Made by a program: the position numbers and the translations under genes
Notes under the pieces: model-generated
Databases searched by the model: none
The model's input: the letters and a program-made list of their open reading frames with translations, nothing else
What the model was told of the DNA's origin: nothing
Assembly: GCF_900078195.1 (NCBI RefSeq)
Contig: NZ_FJVE01000007.1
Location: 1,550,001 to 1,614,000, forward strand
Source of the DNA: Clostridium sp. Marseille-P299
GTDB lineage: Bacteria; Bacillota; Clostridia; Lachnospirales; Lachnospiraceae
Direction: 5' to 3'
DNA length: 64,000 nt
Shown here: positions 17,934-27,088 of the stretch, in pieces
Numbering within the stretch: position 1 is the stretch's first letter
How the letters are laid out: each line of letters begins with the position of its first letter

Positions 17934-18956
17934 ATGCAAAATACAGTTCGAGTTGCAGTTGATGCAATGGGCGGTGATAATGCTCCGCTTGAGATTGTTA
18001 AGGGTGCCGTTGAAGCTGTCAATGAAAGAGACGATATTAAAGTCTTTTTAGTTGGCGTAAAAGATGTTCTTATGAGTGAACTAAAAAAATACACTTACGA
18101 CTCAAATCGTATTGAAGTAGTTCATGCCCCAGAGGTAATAACAAATGACGAAGCACCTGTTTTGGCAATTCGCCGTAAAAAAGATTCCTCAATCGTTGTT
18201 GCATTAAATTTAGTTAAGAATGGAGAAGCTGATGCTTTTGTTTCTGCAGGTAGCACAGGAGCCGTTTTAGTAGGCGCTCAACTTATTGCAGGAAGAATTA
18301 AAGGCGTAGAACGTCCTCCATTAGCTCCGTTGATACCTACGATGAATGGTGTTTCATTATTGGTGGATTGTGGCGCTAATGTTGATGCAAGACCTTCCCA
18401 TCTAGTCCAATTTGCAAAAATGGGCTCTATCTATATGGAAAATATAGTAGGAATAAAAAATCCAAGAGTGGCAATTGTAAACATTGGAGTAGAAGAAGAA
18501 AAAGGTAACGCGCTTGTGAAAGAGACCTATCCATTACTAAGGAATTGTAAAGATATTAACTTTATAGGAAGTGTGGAAGCAAGAGAGATTCCAAACGGAG
18601 CTGCAGATGTTATTGTCTGTGAAGCATTTGTTGGGAATGTAATACTAAAGCTATATGAAGGTCTATCTATGGCACTTGTTAAGAAAATAAAAGAAGGCTT
18701 AACAAGTACTCCAATTAGTACAATTGGAGCTGCGTTAGCAAAACCAGCATTGAAAAAAACACTAAAAGACTTTGATTTAACAAAGTATGGTGGAGCTCCA
18801 TTACTAGGTTTAAATGGTCTAGTAATAAAAACTCATGGAAGCTCTAAAAGTGTTGAAATTAAAAATTCTATTATTCAAAGCATAGCATTCAAAGAATGCG
18901 ACGTAACAGGAAAGATTAAAGAAAATATAAGCTTTGAAGAAAATGAGCAACGTTAA
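17934..18956 (+). CDS. plsX: phosphate acyltransferase PlsX
   Basis: PlsX converts acyl-ACP to acyl-phosphate, the donor for the first acylation of glycerol-3-phosphate. The 340-aa protein opens with 'VAVDAMGGDNAP' and contains 'GADAFVSAGSTGAV'-type and 'LLVDCGANVDARP' signatures and the terminal 'GGAPLLGLNGLVIKTHGSS'. The start at 17934 follows GGAAAGGTGG; ATG 17910 would add eight residues with no good site. It leads the conserved plsX-acpP-rnc-smc-ftsY group. Confidence 0.95.
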   Translation: MQNTVRVAVDAMGGDNAPLEIVKGAVEAVNERDDIKVFLVGVKDVLMSELKKYTYDSNRIEVVHAPEVITNDEAPVLAIRRKKDSSIVVALNLVKNGEADAFVSAGSTGAVLVGAQLIAGRIKGVERPPLAPLIPTMNGVSLLVDCGANVDARPSHLVQFAKMGSIYMENIVGIKNPRVAIVNIGVEEEKGNALVKETYPLLRNCKDINFIGSVEAREIPNGAADVIVCEAFVGNVILKLYEGLSMALVKKIKEGLTSTPISTIGAALAKPALKKTLKDFDLTKYGGAPLLGLNGLVIKTHGSSKSVEIKNSIIQSIAFKECDVTGKIKENISFEENEQR

Positions 18957-18992
18957 ATAGTTGCAAGGAATTAAAGAAAGGTGATATATAGT

Positions 18993-19223
18993 ATGGAATT
19001 TGAAAAATTACAAAAAATTATTAGTGAAGTTTTAAATGTGGATGCAGATGAGATTACAATGAATACTACATTTGTGGATGATTTAGGAGCAGATTCCTTA
19101 GATATTTTCCAAATTATCATGGGTATCGAAGAAGAATTCGATATTGAAATCGCGAATGAAGAAGCGGAAAATATCATTACTGTTGCAGATGCTGTAGAAC
19201 AAATTAAGAATGCATTAAACTAA
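18993..19223 (+). CDS. acpP: acyl carrier protein
   Basis: The 76-aa acidic protein carries the 4'-phosphopantetheine serine at Ser35 in '[12 protein letters not shown]'. The start at ATG 18993 is set by AAAGGTGA (18977-18984); a GTG at 18981 overlaps that site. The PlsX-ACP pair supplies and consumes acyl-ACP in phospholipid synthesis. Confidence 0.95.
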   Translation: MEFEKLQKIISEVLNVDADEITMNTTFVDDLGADSLDIFQIIMGIEEEFDIEIANEEAENIITVADAVEQIKNALN

Positions 19224-19234
19224 TGTATCTAAGG

Positions 19235-19271
19235 GTGTTACAATACGTTTTTACGTAGCAGCTTGTAACAC
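19235..19271 (+). terminator. hairpin after acpP
   Basis: GTGTTACAA (19235-19243) pairs with TTGTAACAC (19263-19271), enclosing an inner ACG/CGT pairing. It could be a terminator or a processing site between acpP and rnc. Confidence 0.55.
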
Positions 19272-19284
19272 TTTCTAACTTGCA

Positions 19285-19338
19285 AATAGGGGTGTTGCAA
19301 AAATGTGAGTGATTACTATTTTTGCAATCGCCCCTATT
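19285..19338 (+). terminator. second, stronger hairpin before rnc
   Basis: AATAGGGGTGTTGCAAAAAT (19285-19304) pairs with ATTTTTGCAATCGCCCCTATT (19318-19338) with one bulge, only 13 bp before the rnc ribosome binding site. Such a double-stranded stem directly ahead of the RNase III gene could be an RNase III autoregulation site, as known for rnc in other bacteria; this is inference. Confidence 0.55.
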
Positions 19339-19362
19339 ATATTTTAAAGAGAGGTGATATCT

Positions 19363-20088
19363 TTGGCTGAAATGATCAATAACAAAAAGTTACAGACCTT
19401 TGAAGGAAGAATTGGATATACGTTTCAGAAAAAAGGATTACTACGTCAAGCTTTAACTCATAGTTCCTTTGCGAATGAAAAACGATTAAATAAATTAGCA
19501 AATAATGAACGATTAGAGTTTTTAGGTGATGCTGTACTGGAACTTACAACAAGTGAGTGGCTTTATAAAACCCATGAGAATATGCCAGAAGGAGATTTGA
19601 CAAAGCTTAGGGCGAGTCTCGTATGCGAGCCAACTTTAGCTATGTGTGCAAGAGATCTTGGGCTTGGTGAGTTTATCTATTTAGGAAAAGGTGAAGATGC
19701 TACAGGAGGAAGAGATAGAGATTCAATACTTTCCGATGGAATGGAAGCAATTATTGGAGCAATCTATCTAGATGGTGGTTTTGCTAATGCAAAAGAGTTT
19801 ATCAGCAAATATATACTTGCAGATATTGATAACAAAAAGCTCTTTTTTGATAGCAAGACTATCTTGCAGGAAATTGTTCAAAGTGACTTTAAACAACAAT
19901 TAAGTTATGAATTATTAGAGGAGACAGGACCAGATCATAACAAGGTTTTTAAAGTACTTGCAAAAATGGATAGCACTGCATTAGAAACAGGAATCGGAAA
20001 GACGAAAAAAGCTGCAGAGCAAGAGGCTGCATATCGTTCAATATTAAAATTGCAAAAAGAAAAGGGAGTATCAGGGAACAAAGAATAG
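19363..20088 (+). CDS. rnc: ribonuclease III
   Basis: RNase III cleaves double-stranded RNA in rRNA maturation and mRNA turnover. The catalytic signature 'NERLEFLGDAVLEL' and the second acidic cluster 'DGMEAIIGAIYLDGG' are intact, and a double-stranded RNA binding domain occupies about residues 160-235 ('IGKTKKAAEQEAA'). I choose the TTG at 19363 because AGAGAGGTGA (19348-19357) is spaced correctly, giving 241 aa; ATG 19372 is the alternative. It precedes smc by 23 bp. Confidence 0.95.
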   Translation: MAEMINNKKLQTFEGRIGYTFQKKGLLRQALTHSSFANEKRLNKLANNERLEFLGDAVLELTTSEWLYKTHENMPEGDLTKLRASLVCEPTLAMCARDLGLGEFIYLGKGEDATGGRDRDSILSDGMEAIIGAIYLDGGFANAKEFISKYILADIDNKKLFFDSKTILQEIVQSDFKQQLSYELLEETGPDHNKVFKVLAKMDSTALETGIGKTKKAAEQEAAYRSILKLQKEKGVSGNKE

Positions 20089-20111
20089 CGTAATTATAGA
20101 GAGGATATTGC

Positions 20112-23100
20112 ATGTATTTAAAAAGTATTGAGGTACATGGATTTAAGTCATTTGCAAATAAAATTTTATTTGAATTTCACAATGGTATTACGGGTATTGT
20201 TGGTCCAAATGGTAGTGGTAAGAGTAATGTAGCAGACGCAGTTCGCTGGGTACTTGGTGAACAAAGTGCAAAGCAGCTGCGTGGTAGCAATATGCAAGAT
20301 GTTATTTTCTCGGGAACAGAGATGAGAAAACCTTTAGGTTTTGCATATGTTGCAATCACTCTAGACAATTCAGATCATAAATTACCAATTGAATATGATG
20401 AGGTTACTGTTGCAAGAAGAGTTTATCGTTCTGGTGAAAGTGAATATTTGATTAATGGAAGTCATTGTAGATTAAAAGATGTACAAGAATTATTCCTAGA
20501 TACTGGTATCGGTAAAGAAGGGTATTCTATCATTGGACAAGGACAGATTGATAAGATTTTAAGTGGTAAGCCAGAAGAGAGAAGAGAATTATTCGATGAA
20601 GCTGCTGGTATTGTTAAGTTTAAGAAAAGAAAAGCGATTGCTGAAAAGAACTTAGAAGAAGAACGACAAAACTTATCTCGTATTACAGATATCATTAGTG
20701 AAATAGAAAAGCAAATCGGTCCATTGGAGAAGCAGTCTATTGTAGCAAGAGAATATTTAAAGCGAAAAGAAGAATTAAAAAAGTTTGAGGTAAATCAATT
20801 CTTAATAGAGTATGACAAAAATAATAAAGTCAAACAAGAAATCGATCATAAATTCGAGATTGTTGCCGGCGACCTAGAGCAAACCAAACAAGAATATGAT
20901 AATACAAAAAATAGATATGAAAAGTTGGAATCGGAATTAGAAGAGCTGAATACAGTATTAGAAGAAGTTCGCACTAAAAAGAACGAACTTGGTCTAAGTA
21001 TTGAAAAAACCGAAGGTGAAATTAAAGTTTTAGAAGAACAGATTGCTTCGATTATTCAAAATGATAAACAATTCCAAAGTAGAATTGCAAGTTTACAAAA
21101 GGACATAGAAGTTAAGCGTCAGGAGCTACATAAATATACAATTGATAAACAAGAAATTGATGAGAAACTGGATGCAATTGATGACAAGCAAGCTATGGCC
21201 AATGAAACATTAAATGCAATCAAAGAGCGCATTATCGCATATACCAAAGAGATTGAAGAATGCAATAATGAGATATTTAGAGTTCTAAACGAAAATGGCA
21301 CAATTAAAACGAATATCCAACGTTATGAGACGATTAATGAACAGAATAATATTAAGAAAGCTGAAATCAATCAAAAGATTTTAAAAACTAAAAGTGAAGA
21401 AGCAACGATTCAAATTGTTCTTGAGGAACGTAGGGAAGAATTACAACGTGTAACCAATGACATAGTTGCAATCCAAACACTGAATCAAGACTTAGAACAA
21501 AATCTTGGAAAAGAACAGGTTCGAATTGATAATCTATCTAAGGAGTTTAACGATAATCAACAAGCGAATATGATAGAACAAGCGAAACTTGAATCCTTAA
21601 AAAATCTAACAGAACGCTATGATGGATATGGTATGAGTATTCGTCGTGTCATGGAAGCAAAAGAAAAAAACGACAAAATCGTAGGCGTTGTAGCTGATAT
21701 CATTAAGGTAGAAAAAGAATATGAAACAGCGGTGGAAACAGCCCTTGGTGGAAATATTCAAAACATCGTAACGGAAGATGAGAGCACTGCAAAGGCTCTG
21801 ATTGAGTACTTAAAGAAGAATAAATTTGGACGTGCTACATTCTTGCCTTTAACAAGCATAAAGGGGAGTACTTTATCAAATAAAGAGGCACTAAAAGAGA
21901 ATGGAGCAATTGGCATTGCCAGTGATTTAATACAGGTAGATGACAAGTTTAAAAATCTAGTTCAGTTTTTATTAGGTCGAATTTTAGTTGTTGATCAAAT
22001 TGATAATGCACTGGCGATTGCTAGAAAGTACAATTATTCGTTACGTATCGTTACCTTAGAAGGGGAACAATTAAATCCAGGTGGATCTTTATCTGGTGGA
22101 GCATATAAAAACTCAAGTAATCTTTTAGGTAGACGAAGAGAAATCGAAGAGTTAGAACAAACGATTCAAAAACGAAAAAATCAGATGATAGAGCTGGAAC
22201 AGGATATTAAAATCGCTAGAGAACAGCGTAAGTCCATGCGTGAGTCTTTAGAAGCCAATAAAGTTCGTTTACAAGAATTATATGTAAATCAAAATACTGC
22301 TAAACTTCAATTAAACCAAGAAGAGTCTAAGGTGGAAGTAATGAGGCAAACCTATTTAGAATTTGCTTCGGAATTAAAAGAGTTAGAGATACAAAATCAC
22401 GACTTATTGGAACAAATGGAACGTTTGCAAACTCAATTGCTTGAAAATATGAATTATAGTAAAGCAAAAGAGGCAAGAATTGATGAATGCAATAAACTCT
22501 TAGAAGAAGAACATAAAAACGAGCAAAAGGCCAATGAAGGAACCGTTGCTTTACATGTTGAGTTTTCGAATTTAGAACAAAGTAGTAATTATGCGTTAGA
22601 AAATATAAAACGTGTTAAAAAAGATTTAGAACGATTATTACAAGATGAAACGAATCTAAGAGAAGATGCCAAGATGTCAATGCAGGCTAAGTTAGAGAGA
22701 GAAGAACTTGTAAATAAAAATACTTCAAAAAAAGATTTTGAACAAGCAGAGCTAAATCACTCAGAAGAGATGATTTTATCCTACACAGAACAAAAAGAAA
22801 GTATGACAAGAGATCATAAATCCTTTTTACAAAAGAGAGAAGAACTTTCTAACCGATTGAATGAACTGGATAAAGAGTCCTTCCGCTTACAAAATCAAGG
22901 TGAAAAAGTAAATGAGTTATTAGATAGTCAGATTAGCTATATGTGGGAGGAATATGAATTAACCGTTTCTTCTGCAAATGAGTTAAAAGATGATAGTTTA
23001 GAGGATTCATTTAATTATAAAAAAGCAATCCAAGAATTAAAAAATATAATTAAAAATCTTGGTGATGTAAACGTAAATGCAATTGAAGATTTTAAGAATT

Positions 23101-23669
23101 TATCGGAGCGTTTTACATTCTTAACAACTCAAAAAGAAGATTTAGAGGCTGCGGAAGCAAGTTTGATTGAAATTATAAACGAACTTGATATAGAAATGCG
23201 TAAACAATTCGAAGAAAAGTTTAGTGAAATTCGTACGCAGTTTGATCTAGTATTTAAGGAATTATTTGGTGGAGGAAAAGGAACACTTGAATTAACAGAA
23301 GATGAGGATATATTAGAAGCTGGTATTCGAATTATAGCACAACCGCCAGGAAAGAAGCTTCAGAATATGATGCAGTTATCTGGTGGTGAAAAGGCCTTAA
23401 CAGCGATTTCCTTACTTTTTGCAATTCAAAACTTAAAACCATCTCCATTTTGCTTACTGGATGAGATTGAAGCAGCGCTGGATGATTCCAACGTAAAGCG
23501 TTATGCGAATTACTTGCACAAATTAACGAAGGATACACAATTTATTATCATAACTCACAGAAGGGGTACGATGGCAGCAGCTGATATCTTGTATGGTATT
23601 ACAATGCAGGAAAAAGGTGTTTCCACTCTTGTTTCTGTTAACCTTATCGAGGGTGAGTTAGATAAGTAG
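20112..23669 (+). CDS. smc: chromosome segregation protein SMC
   Basis: The 1185-aa condensin ATPase has an N-terminal Walker A 'GPNGSGKSNVADAVRWVLG', two long coiled coils (about 170-500 and 670-1010), a hinge at about 510-660 with the glycines of 'GGSLSGGAYKNSS' at its end, and a C-terminal ABC signature 'LSGGEKALTAISLLFA' with Walker B 'PFCLLDEIEAALDD'. It compacts the chromosome with ScpA/ScpB, which are not in this window. The length is normal and no frameshift is seen. Confidence 0.97.
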   Translation: MYLKSIEVHGFKSFANKILFEFHNGITGIVGPNGSGKSNVADAVRWVLGEQSAKQLRGSNMQDVIFSGTEMRKPLGFAYVAITLDNSDHKLPIEYDEVTVARRVYRSGESEYLINGSHCRLKDVQELFLDTGIGKEGYSIIGQGQIDKILSGKPEERRELFDEAAGIVKFKKRKAIAEKNLEEERQNLSRITDIISEIEKQIGPLEKQSIVAREYLKRKEELKKFEVNQFLIEYDKNNKVKQEIDHKFEIVAGDLEQTKQEYDNTKNRYEKLESELEELNTVLEEVRTKKNELGLSIEKTEGEIKVLEEQIASIIQNDKQFQSRIASLQKDIEVKRQELHKYTIDKQEIDEKLDAIDDKQAMANETLNAIKERIIAYTKEIEECNNEIFRVLNENGTIKTNIQRYETINEQNNIKKAEINQKILKTKSEEATIQIVLEERREELQRVTNDIVAIQTLNQDLEQNLGKEQVRIDNLSKEFNDNQQANMIEQAKLESLKNLTERYDGYGMSIRRVMEAKEKNDKIVGVVADIIKVEKEYETAVETALGGNIQNIVTEDESTAKALIEYLKKNKFGRATFLPLTSIKGSTLSNKEALKENGAIGIASDLIQVDDKFKNLVQFLLGRILVVDQIDNALAIARKYNYSLRIVTLEGEQLNPGGSLSGGAYKNSSNLLGRRREIEELEQTIQKRKNQMIELEQDIKIAREQRKSMRESLEANKVRLQELYVNQNTAKLQLNQEESKVEVMRQTYLEFASELKELEIQNHDLLEQMERLQTQLLENMNYSKAKEARIDECNKLLEEEHKNEQKANEGTVALHVEFSNLEQSSNYALENIKRVKKDLERLLQDETNLREDAKMSMQAKLEREELVNKNTSKKDFEQAELNHSEEMILSYTEQKESMTRDHKSFLQKREELSNRLNELDKESFRLQNQGEKVNELLDSQISYMWEEYELTVSSANELKDDSLEDSFNYKKAIQELKNIIKNLGDVNVNAIEDFKNLSERFTFLTTQKEDLEAAEASLIEIINELDIEMRKQFEEKFSEIRTQFDLVFKELFGGGKGTLELTEDEDILEAGIRIIAQPPGKKLQNMMQLSGGEKALTAISLLFAIQNLKPSPFCLLDEIEAALDDSNVKRYANYLHKLTKDTQFIIITHRRGTMAAADILYGITMQEKGVSTLVSVNLIEGELDK

Positions 23670-23794
23670 TATATCTATATCCTAAGGTTTTTGATGCTAC
23701 TAGTATATAAGGTGGAAATAGATTATTTTTTAGTAAAGTTTTGGAATTTACATCTTTATTTTTTAAGAAAATGAAGATAATAAGGATGTAACGG

Positions 23795-23823
23795 TTGACA
23801 TATGGGTTTTAAAAGACTATGAT
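23795..23823 (+). promoter_or_regulatory. near-consensus sigma-A promoter for ftsY
   Basis: TTGACA (23795-23800) and TATGAT (23818-23823) are separated by 17 bp. It implies a 5' leader of about 165 nt with small inverted repeats (for example around TCGATAGCTTTATCGA). The rest of the 330-bp smc-ftsY gap shows nothing recognisable. Confidence 0.8.
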
Positions 23824-23998
23824 ATAGTAACATGCTAAAGTGGCGATGGAAAACCATATGTATTTTTCGATGATATCGATAGCTTTATCGAAAGAATAAC
23901 AACATTGGCAAAGTAGTGAATAACAAGCCTTTTAGAAAGATTATTCGTTAAAGTGCCTTTGTTGTTGAAATATATTGATAGACACATGGAGGTTTAAT

Positions 23999-24922
23999 AT
24001 GGGTGAGAAAAAAGGTTTTTTTAGTCGTTTAGCATCAGGTTTAACGAAAACAAGAGATAGTATTGTATCAGGAATTGAGTCAATTTTTACTGGTGCTTCT
24101 AATATTGACGATGATTTTTACGAAGAATTAGAAGAAATCCTAATTATGGCCGATTTAGGTATAAATGCTACAACTTCAATTATCGAAAATTTAAAGGCAA
24201 AAGTAAAAGAAAATAAAATTAAAGAGCCAAGCGAATGCCGTGAACTTTTAAAAGCTAGTATGAAAGAGCAGATGAGTTTAACGGAAGATGCGTATGATTT
24301 TGAAGATAAAAAATCAGTTGTTTTATTGATCGGTGTAAATGGTGTAGGTAAAACAACATCCGTTGGTAAGTTAGCAGGTCAATTAAAAGATGATGGTAAA
24401 AAAGTCATGGTTGCAGCAGCAGATACGTTCCGTGCAGCAGCAATTGAACAGTTAACTGAATGGGCAAATCGTGCTAAAGTTGATATTATTGCTCAAAAAG
24501 AGGGAGCTGATCCAGCAGCAGTTATTTACGATGCTGTAAATGCTGCAAAATCCCGTAATATAGATATTTTACTATGCGATACTGCAGGACGTCTTCACAA
24601 TAAGAAGAATCTTATGGATGAGCTTAGAAAGATTGACCGTGTAATTGAAAGAGAATATCCAGAAGCTTACCGTGAAACATTGGTAGTACTTGATGGAACA
24701 ACAGGTCAAAATGCCCTAGCTCAGGCAAAGCAGTTTAATGAAGTAGCTAAAATCGATGGTATCGTTTTAACTAAACTTGATGGTACTGCAAAAGGTGGTA
24801 TTGCTATAGCAATTCAATCTGAGCTCAAGATTCCAGTGAAATATATTGGAGTTGGAGAACATATTGATGATTTACAAAAATTTAATCCAAATGACTTTAT
24901 AGATGCATTATTCAACGTATAA
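23999..24922 (+). CDS. ftsY: signal recognition particle receptor FtsY
   Basis: FtsY is the membrane-associated SRP receptor GTPase. The 307-aa protein has the four-helix N domain (residues 20-95) and a GTPase domain with 'GVNGVGKTTSVGKLAGQL', 'AADTFRAAAIEQL', 'DTAGRLHNKKNL' and 'TKLDGTAKGG'. The start at 23999 follows GGAGGT (23988-23993). The acidic A domain of E. coli FtsY is absent, as usual in Firmicutes. Its partner ffh lies 30 kb away at 55.4 kb rather than next door. Confidence 0.95.
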   Translation: MGEKKGFFSRLASGLTKTRDSIVSGIESIFTGASNIDDDFYEELEEILIMADLGINATTSIIENLKAKVKENKIKEPSECRELLKASMKEQMSLTEDAYDFEDKKSVVLLIGVNGVGKTTSVGKLAGQLKDDGKKVMVAAADTFRAAAIEQLTEWANRAKVDIIAQKEGADPAAVIYDAVNAAKSRNIDILLCDTAGRLHNKKNLMDELRKIDRVIEREYPEAYRETLVVLDGTTGQNALAQAKQFNEVAKIDGIVLTKLDGTAKGGIAIAIQSELKIPVKYIGVGEHIDDLQKFNPNDFIDALFNV

Positions 24923-25016
24923 AGCCTTCTGTTGATTCGAGAGGCAGTTGTTAGCTACCTGTGGAAGAGATGGAAAGGATTATTTTCTAAAACTTTTACG
25001 TAAGGAGACTAGTAAC

Positions 25017-26237
25017 ATGATGACATTGGAAAAATTTGAAGAAGCAAGTGAAGCAGTCATAAAAGTAACCAATCGTACTAAATTAATATACAGTGATTAC
25101 TTTTCTGATATAACTGGGAATAAGGTTTACTTAAAACCTGAAAATATGCAATTTACAGGTGCATATAAGGTGAGAGGTGCTTATTATAAAATTAGTACTT
25201 TAACCCAAGAGGAACGAGATAAGGGTCTGATTACAGCATCTGCTGGAAATCATGCACAAGGTGTTGCCTATGCTGCAAAGATGTATAATGCAAAGGCGAT
25301 CATTGTTATGCCAACAACAACTCCTCTTATCAAAGTAAATCGTACGAAAAGCTACGGTGCTGAAGTTGTTTTATATGGAAATGTCTATGATGAAGCTTGT
25401 CAGTATGCAATGGATTTAGCAAAAGAAAAAGGATATACCTTTATACACCCGTTTAATGATGAGGTCGTTGCTACTGGACAAGGAACGATTGCAATGGAAA
25501 TTATTAAAGAACTTCCAACGGTAGACATCATTCTTGCTCCAGTTGGTGGAGGCGGTTTATTAGCTGGTGTATCCACATTAGCTAAATTGCTAAATCCTAA
25601 TATTAAAGTAATTGGAGTTGAGCCAAAAGGCGCTAATTGCATGCAAGAATCAATCAAAAAAGGACATGTGCTTACCTTACCAAATATTGATACAATTGCA
25701 GATGGTACAGCCGTTAAGACACCAGGAGACTTGATCTTTCCATACATTCAAAAAAATGTAGATGATATTATTACGGTTGATGATAGAGAATTAATCGTAA
25801 ACTTTTTAGATATGATGGAAAATCATAAAATGGTTGTAGAAAATTCTGGTCTATTAACAGTAGCAGCATTAAAGCATTTAAATTGCAAAGGAAAGAAAGT
25901 AGTTTCAATCCTAAGTGGTGGTAATATGGATGTTATTACAATGTCCTCTGTTGTTCAACATGGTTTGATTGAACGTGGTAGAGTATTTACTGTATCGGTT
26001 CAATTACCTGATAAACCGGGTGAATTGGTTAATGTTGCAAGTGTGATTGCAAAAGAAAAAGGAAATGTAATCCGTCTAGAGCATAATCAGTTTGTAAGTA
26101 TAAACCGTAACACTGCTGTAGAATTAATAATAACTATGGAAGCCTTTGGACATGAGCATAAAAATGCGATTGTAAAAGCATTAAAAGATAAAGGCTATTG
26201 TCCAAAAGTCGTACAGCCAAAAAATACATATATCTAA
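25017..26237 (+). CDS. ilvA: threonine ammonia-lyase with C-terminal ACT domain
   Basis: This PLP enzyme deaminates threonine to 2-oxobutanoate, either for isoleucine synthesis or threonine fermentation. The 406-aa form has the PLP lysine at Lys51 in 'ENMQFTGAYKVRGA', the phosphate-binding 'GGGGLLAG' and one ACT domain near residues 325-400 ('QLPDKPGELVNVASVIAKE'), which fits the 400-residue single-ACT class that may be catabolic (TdcB-like) or biosynthetic. The start follows AAGGAG at 25002-25007. Its last codons form the first unit of a tandem repeat. Confidence 0.92.
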   Translation: MMTLEKFEEASEAVIKVTNRTKLIYSDYFSDITGNKVYLKPENMQFTGAYKVRGAYYKISTLTQEERDKGLITASAGNHAQGVAYAAKMYNAKAIIVMPTTTPLIKVNRTKSYGAEVVLYGNVYDEACQYAMDLAKEKGYTFIHPFNDEVVATGQGTIAMEIIKELPTVDIILAPVGGGGLLAGVSTLAKLLNPNIKVIGVEPKGANCMQESIKKGHVLTLPNIDTIADGTAVKTPGDLIFPYIQKNVDDIITVDDRELIVNFLDMMENHKMVVENSGLLTVAALKHLNCKGKKVVSILSGGNMDVITMSSVVQHGLIERGRVFTVSVQLPDKPGELVNVASVIAKEKGNVIRLEHNQFVSINRNTAVELIITMEAFGHEHKNAIVKALKDKGYCPKVVQPKNTYI

Positions 26238-26319
26238 GATAAACTATATCTAAGAAATTTATATCTAAGATAACTTATATGTAAGATAATATATATGTAA
26301 GATAATTTATATGTAAACC
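26229..26319 (+). repeat. six-unit 16-bp tandem repeat spanning the ilvA stop codon
   Basis: Units TATATCTAAGATAAAC (26229), TATATCTAAGAAATTT (26245), ATATCTAAGATAACT (26261), TATATGTAAGATAATA (26276), TATATGTAAGATAATT (26292) and a partial at 26308 follow each other. The ilvA TAA (26235-26237) lies in the first, so every later unit repeats the stop. Confidence 0.9.
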
Positions 26320-26388
26320 ATGGTACTTCTTAAGGTAAAAGGTTTCATATGTTTTAATAATAATAATTAAGGCTATTGGCGATAAGTG

Positions 26389-26435
26389 AACCTCTTTCAT
26401 TAGATTTCTGTCTAATCAAAGGGGTTTACTTTTTT
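26389..26435 (+). terminator. intrinsic terminator after ilvA
   Basis: AACCTCTTTCATTAGA (26389-26404) pairs with TCTAATCAAAGGGGTT (26411-26426) with two imperfections, followed by six T residues. Confidence 0.85.
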
Positions 26436-26491
26436 GCTGGTGGTTTTTAGTTTGTTAAAATACAAGCTAAAGTTCGTTGTCCTGCGAAACG

Positions 26492-26523
26492 AAAAAAGCA
26501 GCTGTAAAATAATTTACAACTGC
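26492..26523 (-). terminator. intrinsic terminator of the BFD-like gene (- strand)
   Basis: On the - strand GCAGTTGTAAA pairs with TTTACAGCTGC, followed by six T residues (26492-26497 on the + strand as A). It lies just past the stop of the small iron-sulfur gene. Confidence 0.8.
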
Positions 26524-26556
26524 CATTTCATAAGTTCTGAACTTGGTTCAATATTT

Positions 26557-26736
26557 TTACTTCTTCAATATGTCATTTAAAAGAGTTTCTAAATCGCCAA
26601 TACAAGCTCCGCACAATGTTCCAGCTTGTGTAGCTTCTTCCACTTCCTCAAGACTAGTTGCTCCATTGCTTATAGCGTCTTTAATATCCTTTACAGTTAA
26701 ATCAAAACATGTGCAGATAATATCATCATCGTTCAT
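26557..26736 (-). CDS. small BFD-like [2Fe-2S]-binding protein
   Basis: A 59-codon frame on the - strand encodes a protein with the BFD (bacterioferritin-associated ferredoxin)-like domain: Cys8-x-Cys10 in 'IICTCFDLTVKDI' and Cys42-x2-Cys45 in 'AGTLCGACIGDLETLL'. The C-x-C...C-x2-C spacing of 32 residues and the helical 'TSLEEVEEAT' between are typical of Fer2_BFD. Stand-alone BFD-like proteins carry a [2Fe-2S] cluster and can take part in iron release or electron transfer. An AAAGGA element precedes the ATG and a strong terminator follows. No bacterioferritin gene is nearby. Confidence 0.85.
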   Translation of the reverse strand: MNDDDIICTCFDLTVKDIKDAISNGATSLEEVEEATQAGTLCGACIGDLETLLNDILKK

Positions 26737-27012
26737 AAAAATACCTGTTCCTTTCCTATTCTAAGTTAAATCTTATTGGTTTCATATTATTTGAAAATAA
26801 TAAAATGGTTGCACAAAGATTGCTTCCAATTCAATATTAGTTTATACAAAATATTCTAATTCATACATGCTTGTGCTTTTTAACAAAAAATAGCCAAAAA
26901 AATTGCTTTTATGACATGTGGACATGCGTACCGTTACTTGTTATACTAGATATTAAGAGAGAAATAGATTAAGAGAGTTCCACAAATGCATATAAAGTAC
27001 GTCAGATAAGTA

Positions 27013-27041
27013 TTGACAAAGAATACAGAATAAGATAAGAT
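27013..27041 (+). promoter_or_regulatory. recA promoter
   Basis: TTGACA (27013-27018) and TAAGAT (27036-27041) are separated by 17 bp, 48 bp upstream of the recA start. The remainder of the 350-bp gap shows nothing else recognised. Confidence 0.8.
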
Positions 27042-27054
27042 GTAATTAAAAATA

Positions 27055-27067
27055 GAACATTTGTTTG
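27055..27067 (+). promoter_or_regulatory. LexA (SOS) box of recA
   Basis: GAACATTTGTTTG matches the Gram-positive LexA consensus CGAACRNRYGTTYG at nearly every fixed position and sits just downstream of the -10 element, where repressor binding would block transcription. Confidence 0.75.
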
Positions 27068-27088
27068 GAATATAGAAGGAGACGAATA

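Noticed and set aside
23670..23794. Gene remnant between smc and ftsY
   Set aside because: No frame showed recognisable protein similarity; the segment is simply AT-rich spacer before the ftsY promoter.
24923..25016. Possible T-box or attenuator before ilvA
   Set aside because: No T-box motif (AGGGTGGNACCGCG) and no leader hairpin with antiterminator could be found in this short spacer.
26543..26764. + strand 73-aa frame between ilvA and recA
   Set aside because: It is the antisense shadow of the BFD-like gene, whose - strand cysteine motifs, ribosome site and terminator are convincing.
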